A stretch of DNA of 5,640 bases, from NCBI GenBank assembly GCA_007123625.1, contig SKKS01000431.1, forward strand, positions 1-5,640, given 5' to 3'. The position numbers and the translations under genes are program-made. A model generated the notes under the pieces. The model was not told where the DNA came from, ran no database searches, and saw only the letters and a program-made list of their open reading frames with translations. Origin of the DNA: Paracoccaceae bacterium (GTDB lineage Bacteria > Pseudomonadota > Alphaproteobacteria > Rhodobacterales > Rhodobacteraceae). Below are positions 1 to 3,367 of the stretch, piece after piece (position 1 is the stretch's first letter; each line of letters opens with the position of its first letter).

Positions 1-85
1 TACCTGCTGACTGAGAGGCCGTCCTCTCTGGGGAATTCTTGCTCCCCATCGTCCCGTAACGGGGTCAATGACCCTGCCTACGTTG
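1..85. other. Left-edge non-coding stretch with four successive inverted repeats, lower GC
   Basis: No recognisable gene. GC over the first 100 bases is about 54%, clearly below the neighbouring coding DNA. Four short inverted repeats follow one another: GAGAGG/CCTCTC (13-18 and 23-28), GGGGA/TCCCC (30-34 and 43-47), CCCG/CGGG (53-56 and 60-63) and GGGTCA/TGACCC (62-67 and 69-74, one central A). The last two overlap, so they cannot both form. No T-run follows on either strand, so this is not a canonical intrinsic terminator for the methyltransferase. Plus frame 1 is open from base 1 to a TAA at 94-96 (31 codons), too short to call. It could be the end of a mobile element, a structured RNA, or ordinary 3' flank; I recognise no family. 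Confidence 0.4.
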
Positions 86-820
86 CTAGTAAGTAATGAA
101 CGCAATGGAATGCAAGGGCACCCGCACCGGGCGGCGCGCGGCCAGTTTCAAACCGCGCGGTGCGGTATCGCGGCGGATCGCCTCGACCAGCCAGACCCCG
201 CCCAGCGCTTCGGGCGCCCAGCGCCCCCCTGCCCTTTCCAGACTGCGCGCCGAGCGCAGCCAGAAACCGCTGCCCGAGGGCGGAAAGAACAAAGCCGCAC
301 CATGGCCGCTGAGCAGAAACCCGGCCTCATCCAGCACCCGTGCGATCTGCCCGCGCGACCAGGGCCGCCCATAGCCAAAGGGTGTGACATCACGCCGCGC
401 CCAGAGCCCGGCCCGATTCGGCACCACCAGCATGGCGCGCCCTTGCGGCGCCAGCGCGCGATGGGCCTCTTCCAGCAGGGCCAGCGGATGCTCCGAGGTC
501 TCAAGCCCATGCATGAAGACCAGCCGGTCGACGCTGTCATTGGTCAGCGGCCAGCGCGCCTCGTCGCACAGAACCGAATGATTCGCCCCGTCAGCGGGCC
601 AGTGCATTACCCCCTGCGGCGCCGGCATCAGCCCGATCACCCGCTCGGCCTGGCCCAGAAACGGGCGCAGCAGCGGCACCGCAAAGCCATAGCCCGCCAC
701 CGTCAGCCCCCGGCAATTGCCCCAGCGTGCGGCCAGCTTGTCACGCACGCCCTTCTGCGCAGCCCGGCCCAGCTGGCTGCGGTAATAGAAGTCGCGCAAT
801 TGCTGCACGTCCAGATGCAT
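86..820 (-). CDS. Class I SAM-dependent methyltransferase (Methyltransf_11-like), substrate unknown
   Basis: This 244-residue protein has the class I methyltransferase core and no transmembrane segment, so it is probably cytosolic. The N-terminus MHLDVQQLRDFYYRSQLGR matches what I recall of a conserved alphaproteobacterial family, which supports the ATG at 818-820. The only SD-like sequence, GAGGG, lies just 2 bases upstream. Motif I is a variant glycine loop, GLTVAGYGFA (residues 38-47), followed by VIGLMP (61-66). The motif II region is WPLTNDSVDRLVFMHGLE (90-107), where an acidic/VDR segment precedes the strand-4 helix. EEAHRALAPQGRAMLVVPNR (117-136) is the typical motif III region. Residues 144-167 (DVTPFGYGRPWSRGQIARVLDEAG) are a recognisable family segment. 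The gene is divergent from gloB. The last residues, LHSIAFITY, are coded by DNA of lower GC than the rest, so the native C-terminus may have been altered. The methylated substrate cannot be deduced. Confidence 0.85.
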   Translation of the reverse strand: MHLDVQQLRDFYYRSQLGRAAQKGVRDKLAARWGNCRGLTVAGYGFAVPLLRPFLGQAERVIGLMPAPQGVMHWPADGANHSVLCDEARWPLTNDSVDRLVFMHGLETSEHPLALLEEAHRALAPQGRAMLVVPNRAGLWARRDVTPFGYGRPWSRGQIARVLDEAGFLLSGHGAALFFPPSGSGFWLRSARSLERAGGRWAPEALGGVWLVEAIRRDTAPRGLKLAARRPVRVPLHSIAFITY

Positions 821-959
821 TGCCCTCGGCCACTCGCTGTCGCAGACTGGCGCCGTTCAAGGCATGGCGCTGCTGCGGGAAAACTTCGTGTCACCCTCAT
901 GCGGACCCTGCCCAAAAGCCCGGCGCTTGCCAAGCCCAACACCCTAAAAGGAGGCCCAA
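821..959. promoter_or_regulatory. Divergent spacer between the methyltransferase gene and gloB
   Basis: These 139 bases must carry the start signals of both flanking genes, since they are transcribed away from each other. I find no -35/-10 pair close enough to consensus to call on either strand. The only clear element is the gloB ribosome binding site at the right end. The regulatory role is inferred from gene orientation alone. Confidence 0.35.
948..954 (+). promoter_or_regulatory. Strong Shine-Dalgarno site that fixes the gloB GTG start
   Basis: AAGGAGG lies 5 bases before the GTG at 960-962. It is close to a perfect anti-SD complement at good spacing. It decides for the GTG start, which also puts the conserved IETIRCLQDNYAFLV strand at the N-terminus as expected of glyoxalase II. 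Confidence 0.85.
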
Positions 960-1718
960 GTGGCAATCCAGATCGAGACCATCCGCTGCCTGCAGGACAA
1001 TTACGCCTTTCTCGTCCATGATCCGGCCACGCAGGAGACCACGCTGATCGACGCCCCCGAGGCGCCGTCGATCCTCGATGCCCTGGCCAGGCTTGGCTGG
1101 CGGCTGGACCGAATCCTGATCACCCATCACCATCCCGACCATATCGACGGGATCCCCGGCATCCTTGCCGCCCATCCCGCCAGGGTTCTGGGCGCCGCCG
1201 CCGATGCCCACCGCCTGCCGCCGCTGGATCAGACCTTCGGACCCGGTGACACGCTGCCCGGCGGCTTCGTGGTGATGGACGCCCCCGGCCATACGCTGGG
1301 CCATGTCGCCTTTCACCTGCCGGCCGCCCAGGCGCTGTTTTCGGCCGACAGCCTGATGACCCATGGCTGCGGCCGGCTGTTCGAGGGCACGGCCGAGGAC
1401 ATGTTCGCCACCGTCACCCGCTTTGCCGCCCTGCCCGACGAAACACGGGTCTATGCCGGGCATGACTACGCAGCTGCGAACCTGTCCTTTGCCGCCCGTT
1501 TCGCCCCCGATGCCGAGGCCCTCACCGCGCGGCAGGCCGAGCTGCCCCGCCTTGCGGAAACAGGCGCCTCGACCACCGGCACCACGCTGGCCTCGGAAAA
1601 GCAGCTGAACCCCTATCTGCGCTGCCACCTGCCCGAAGTCGCCACGGCCGCCGGTCTGCCGGATGGCGATCCGCTGGCCGTGCTGACCGAAATCCGCCGC
1701 CAGAAGGACAATGCCTGA
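960..1718 (+). CDS. gloB: Hydroxyacylglutathione hydrolase (glyoxalase II)
   Basis: Cytosolic metallo-beta-lactamase-fold thioesterase that hydrolyses S-D-lactoylglutathione to D-lactate and glutathione, the second step of methylglyoxal detoxification after glyoxalase I. The 252 residues match the usual length of about 250-260. All expected binuclear metal ligands are visible: THHHPDH (55-61) gives H56, H58, D60 and H61; PGHTLGH gives H111; FSAD gives bridging D130; AGHDY gives H168. The family signature GCGRLFEGT (136-144) follows D130. The C-terminal substrate-binding domain keeps SEKQLNPYLR (212-221) and a final RRQKD (246-250), corresponding to the glutathione-contacting Arg/Lys of human GLX2. 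Y170 after H168 matches the human active-site Tyr. Start is GTG, set by the SD at 948-954. It is divergent from the methyltransferase gene and convergent with the P450 gene, so probably monocistronic. The stop lies inside a tandem repeat. No glyoxalase I gene is in the window. Confidence 0.97.
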   Translation: MAIQIETIRCLQDNYAFLVHDPATQETTLIDAPEAPSILDALARLGWRLDRILITHHHPDHIDGIPGILAAHPARVLGAAADAHRLPPLDQTFGPGDTLPGGFVVMDAPGHTLGHVAFHLPAAQALFSADSLMTHGCGRLFEGTAEDMFATVTRFAALPDETRVYAGHDYAAANLSFAARFAPDAEALTARQAELPRLAETGASTTGTTLASEKQLNPYLRCHLPEVATAAGLPDGDPLAVLTEIRRQKDNA

Positions 1719-1761
1719 GGCCTTCTGGGCCTGAGGCCTTCTGGGCCTGAGGCGTTCTGGT
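1714..1761. repeat. Three tandem copies of a 16-bp repeat across the gloB stop codon
   Basis: The unit CCTGAGGCCTTCTGGG occurs at 1714-1729 and again, identical, at 1730-1745. A third copy at 1746-1761 has two changes (C to G at 1754, G to T at 1761). The first copy contains the gloB TGA (1716-1718). Each of the two unit junctions forms a small hairpin, AGGCC-TTCTG-GGCCT (1718-1732 and 1734-1748). CCAGAAGG at 1700-1707, still inside gloB, is the reverse complement of CCTTCTGG in units 1 and 2, giving alternative pairings. Probably arose by replication slippage. Confidence 0.9.
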
Positions 1762-1804
1762 GCCGGCGCTGCGGGGCTGCACCACCCCGCAGCACTGCGC
1801 CGGC
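1762..1804. terminator. Strong GC-rich hairpin between convergent gloB and P450 genes, likely bidirectional terminator
   Basis: A perfect 8-bp inner stem pairs CTGCGGGG (1769-1776) with CCCCGCAG (1785-1792) around an 8-base loop. An outer 7-bp stem pairs GCCGGCG (1762-1768) with CGCCGGC (1798-1804), leaving a 5-base bulge (1793-1797). Position between two convergent stop codons (1718 and 1808-1810) fits transcription termination from both sides. There is no T-tract on either strand, so it is not a textbook intrinsic terminator; it could also act as an RNA 3'-end stabiliser. Confidence 0.6.
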
Positions 1805-1807
1805 CCC

Positions 1808-2968
1808 TCAATCCCAGGCGACCGGCACCTTGAGCGGGCCGCGAAAGGCCCAGCCCGCAAAGGGCGCCTCCCCCCCCAGCCGCAGCCCCGGCAGGCGCTG
1901 GAACAGCCGCGGCAGCGCCACTTCGGCAATCAGCGCGCGGCTGGCCCAGGCCCCGGCGCAGAAATGCGGGCCCGCCCCGAAGGCGACCGAGGGGCCGACA
2001 TCGCGGCTGATGTCGAACCGGTCGGGCTGATCCCAGACCCGTTCATCGCGATTGGCCGATCCGAACATCAGGAACACGCGGTCCTCGGGCACAAAGCTCA
2101 CCCCGGCCTCGGTATAAGGCGCAGCCACCCGGCGCGGTGACATGCCGATGGGCGAAATCCAGCGGGCATATTCCTCGAAGGCCTGCATCCAGCTGGCCTG
2201 CCCGGCCTGAACCATGTCCAACGCCTCAGGGTGGCTCAGCAGCGCCCAGGCCGCCCCGGCAATGGCATCGCGCGGCTCATTCTGCCCGCCCGAGATGGCC
2301 AGCTTCACATTCGCCCGCATCTGCGCCTCGGGCAGTCCCGCCTGCAGCTGCACCGAGATCAGCGAGGCATCCGGGGCGCGGGCCAGATCCGGCAGGCGTT
2401 CGTCTATGTGCCGGTCGATCGAGGCGGTGCAATCATTGCAATGCGCCTCGATGGCCGGGTCGCCCGCATAGTTGGCGATCCCGTCGATCATCCCTTGGCT
2501 GACCCGGTCCATCTCGGCGAAATCCATGTTGGTCAGCCCGGTGATCGCCTTGAGCGCCTCGGCCGAAAGCGGCATGGCATAGTCACGCACCAGATCGGCC
2601 TTGCCGCGCGGGGCCAGTCCGTCAAGGATCGCATCCGCCGCATGCGCGAAAGCCGCCAGCCAGACATCGCGCACGGTGCGGGGCGAGACGGTCGGAAAGA
2701 TCGCCCGGCGCTCGGCCATATGGGCGTCACCATCCTTGCGCATCATGTTCTCGCCCATCAGCAGGGTCATCAGCCCGCCCGGCTGGTGCGAGGAAAACAC
2801 ATCGATGCGCTTTTCCAGCCGAAACACCTCGTCCCGGCGCAGGATCAGCGTGGCGCCCAGCTGCGGGACGCTGACAAACGGGCCGATGGCGCGCATCCGG
2901 GCCAGGTCAGGATAAGGGTCGGCGTGAAACACCGCCGGGTCGATCTCATGGACGGGTGCATCCGACAT
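1808..2968 (-). CDS. Cytochrome P450, soluble bacterial type, substrate unknown
   Basis: A heme-thiolate monooxygenase of 386 residues, normal for soluble bacterial P450s, with no N-terminal membrane anchor. Heme loop FGAGPHFCAG (330-339) fits FxxGxxxCxG, with C337 as thiolate ligand. The K-helix ExxR is E266-Y-A-R269. The PERF-like segment is PDRF (315-318). The C-helix HMAER (83-87) gives the HxxxR that contacts heme propionates. The I-helix reads SGGQNEPRD (226-234): N230 and E231 stand where the usual acid-threonine pair is expected, which may change proton delivery or chemistry. The ATG at 2966-2968 has a strong SD. An 8-G run in the coding strand (bases 1870-1877, residues 364-367) lies close to the C-terminus. 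No ferredoxin or ferredoxin reductase is adjacent, so electrons must come from partners elsewhere. The gene is convergent with gloB and divergent from clpA. Substrate and CYP family cannot be named from sequence alone. Confidence 0.95.
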   Translation of the reverse strand: MSDAPVHEIDPAVFHADPYPDLARMRAIGPFVSVPQLGATLILRRDEVFRLEKRIDVFSSHQPGGLMTLLMGENMMRKDGDAHMAERRAIFPTVSPRTVRDVWLAAFAHAADAILDGLAPRGKADLVRDYAMPLSAEALKAITGLTNMDFAEMDRVSQGMIDGIANYAGDPAIEAHCNDCTASIDRHIDERLPDLARAPDASLISVQLQAGLPEAQMRANVKLAISGGQNEPRDAIAGAAWALLSHPEALDMVQAGQASWMQAFEEYARWISPIGMSPRRVAAPYTEAGVSFVPEDRVFLMFGSANRDERVWDQPDRFDISRDVGPSVAFGAGPHFCAGAWASRALIAEVALPRLFQRLPGLRLGGEAPFAGWAFRGPLKVPVAWD

Positions 2969-2972
2969 GCGG

Positions 2973-2981
2973 CCTCCTCCT
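2973..2981 (-). promoter_or_regulatory. Ribosome binding site of the P450 gene
   Basis: On the minus strand AGGAGGAGG precedes the ATG at 2968, with 4 bases between its 3' end and the start codon (longer if the upstream AGGAGG is the part used). It supports that ATG as the start. Confidence 0.75.
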
Positions 2982-2994
2982 GCCGGCTGGTCAG

Positions 2995-3016
2995 AGCTTC
3001 AGACTGTCAGAAAGCT
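2995..3016. promoter_or_regulatory. Gapped palindrome upstream of the P450 gene, possible operator
   Basis: AGCTTCAGAC (2995-3004) and GTCAGAAAGCT (3006-3016) are inverted around a central T. Nine of ten positions pair, with one A-A mismatch (3001/3009) and one unpaired A (3013). It starts 26 bases upstream of the P450 ATG, where a promoter-overlapping operator would be expected. No regulator gene is adjacent, so the operator role is a guess from position and symmetry. Confidence 0.35.
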
Positions 3017-3091
3017 GCGCGCTGGCCAAGGCCCTGCGCCGCGGCGATCGCCAAAAGCCGCCTTGAATTTCTGCCCATGACAACGCTGTTC

Positions 3092-3152
3092 CCGGCTGGG
3101 CGACCCCGCGCAGCCGGCCAGTTCCGCCGACAGGCGCAGCAACATCCGGCTG
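3092..3152. repeat. Competing inverted-repeat arms CCGGCTG / CAGCCGG
   Basis: CCGGCTG at 3092-3098 and again at 3146-3152 can each pair with the single CAGCCGG at 3111-3117, giving two mutually exclusive 7-bp stems. A further CCGGCTG copy is at 2983-2989. The arrangement resembles a structural switch, but the arms are short and GC-rich, so chance is a real possibility. Confidence 0.4.
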
Positions 3153-3224
3153 CCTCGCCGTCAGGCACCGCCACCGCCAACCGGGTGCAAAGGGCAAAAT
3201 GTGATGGCGCTGGTGAAAAAAAGA

Positions 3225-3253
3225 CTTGAAGCCGCGCGCCAGAAACCAAACTT
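3225..3253 (+). promoter_or_regulatory. Candidate clpA promoter with heat-shock (RpoH)-like -35 element
   Basis: CTTGAAG at 3225-3231 matches the CTTGAA core of RpoH-type -35 elements. The -10 candidate is CCAAACTT (3246-3253), 17 bases after CTTG. It matches the alphaproteobacterial RpoH -10 poorly. TAGGAT (3254-3259) is an alternative but sits too far away for a standard sigma-70 spacer. Any transcript would have a leader of roughly 100 bases. ClpA is a proteostasis gene, so heat-shock control is plausible but not shown. Confidence 0.3.
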
Positions 3254-3320
3254 TAGGATTATGGGACGACCCTGTGGTGATCCGGAACTCCGGCATCTGC
3301 GGGGCCCGGACAGAGCAGTG

Positions 3321-3341
3321 CGCATTTTCCCGCGGAATGCG
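3321..3341 (+). promoter_or_regulatory. Hairpin in the probable clpA leader, just upstream of its ribosome binding site
   Basis: CGCATT (3321-3326) pairs with AATGCG (3336-3341) around TTCCCGCGG. An alternative fold pairs CGCA+TTCC with GGAA+TGCG around CGC, with a 2-base bulge. It ends 14 bases before the SD at 3356-3360. It could be a leader hairpin affecting translation or a DNA-binding palindrome; neither is proven. Confidence 0.35.
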
Positions 3342-3355
3342 ATCTGCCGGATAAC

Positions 3356-3360
3356 AGGAG
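3356..3360 (+). promoter_or_regulatory. Ribosome binding site that supports the clpA GTG start
   Basis: AGGAG lies 7 bases before the GTG at 3368-3370. Starting there gives the N-terminus MPSFSATLEKAIHGALALAN, the expected first helix of the Clp N-domain. Confidence 0.75.
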
Positions 3361-3367
3361 CAGACCC

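Larger units (their letters stand above)
2969..3367. other. 399-base divergent intergenic region between the P450 gene and clpA
   Basis: This is the only long stretch without a supported gene. It must hold promoters for both flanking genes. Visible items are the P450 SD, a gapped palindrome at 2995-3016, competing hairpin arms between 3092 and 3152, a CTTGAA element at 3225-3230 with an A-run just before it (3217-3222), a hairpin at 3321-3341, and the clpA SD. Open frames cross it on both strands (for example 2991-3374 minus, and 3201-3503 plus running into clpA out of frame). Their translations resemble no family I know and lack convincing start signals, so I treat the region as non-coding. 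A small RNA or a decayed gene cannot be excluded. Confidence 0.6.

Noticed and set aside
1..96. Plus frame 1 open from the left edge to TAA at 94-96, possible C-terminus of an upstream gene
   Set aside because: Thirty-one open codons are common by chance, the translation is not recognisable, and codon choice is unlike the neighbouring genes. It would also overlap the methyltransferase stop.
68..1021. Plus-strand open frame of 317 codons opposite the methyltransferase and into gloB
   Set aside because: It overlaps two supported genes, has an Arg/Pro/His-rich composition typical of antisense GC-rich frames, and has no ribosome binding site or known domain.
1714..1761. CRISPR-like reading of the tandem repeats
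   Set aside because: The 16-bp units abut directly with no spacers, and no cas genes are present.
897..1811. Minus-strand open frame of 304 codons opposite gloB
   Set aside because: gloB on the plus strand has every metal ligand and a perfect SD; the opposite frame has no recognisable domain.
3043..3052. GGCGATCGCC, a 10-bp perfect palindrome containing a HIP1-like core
   Set aside because: GCGATCGC-type palindromes are frequent in GC-rich genomes, and nothing in the context gives this one a role.
2231..3229. Plus-strand open frame of 332 codons opposite the P450 gene
   Set aside because: The minus-strand P450 is complete with all signatures; this frame is its antisense shadow running into the spacer.
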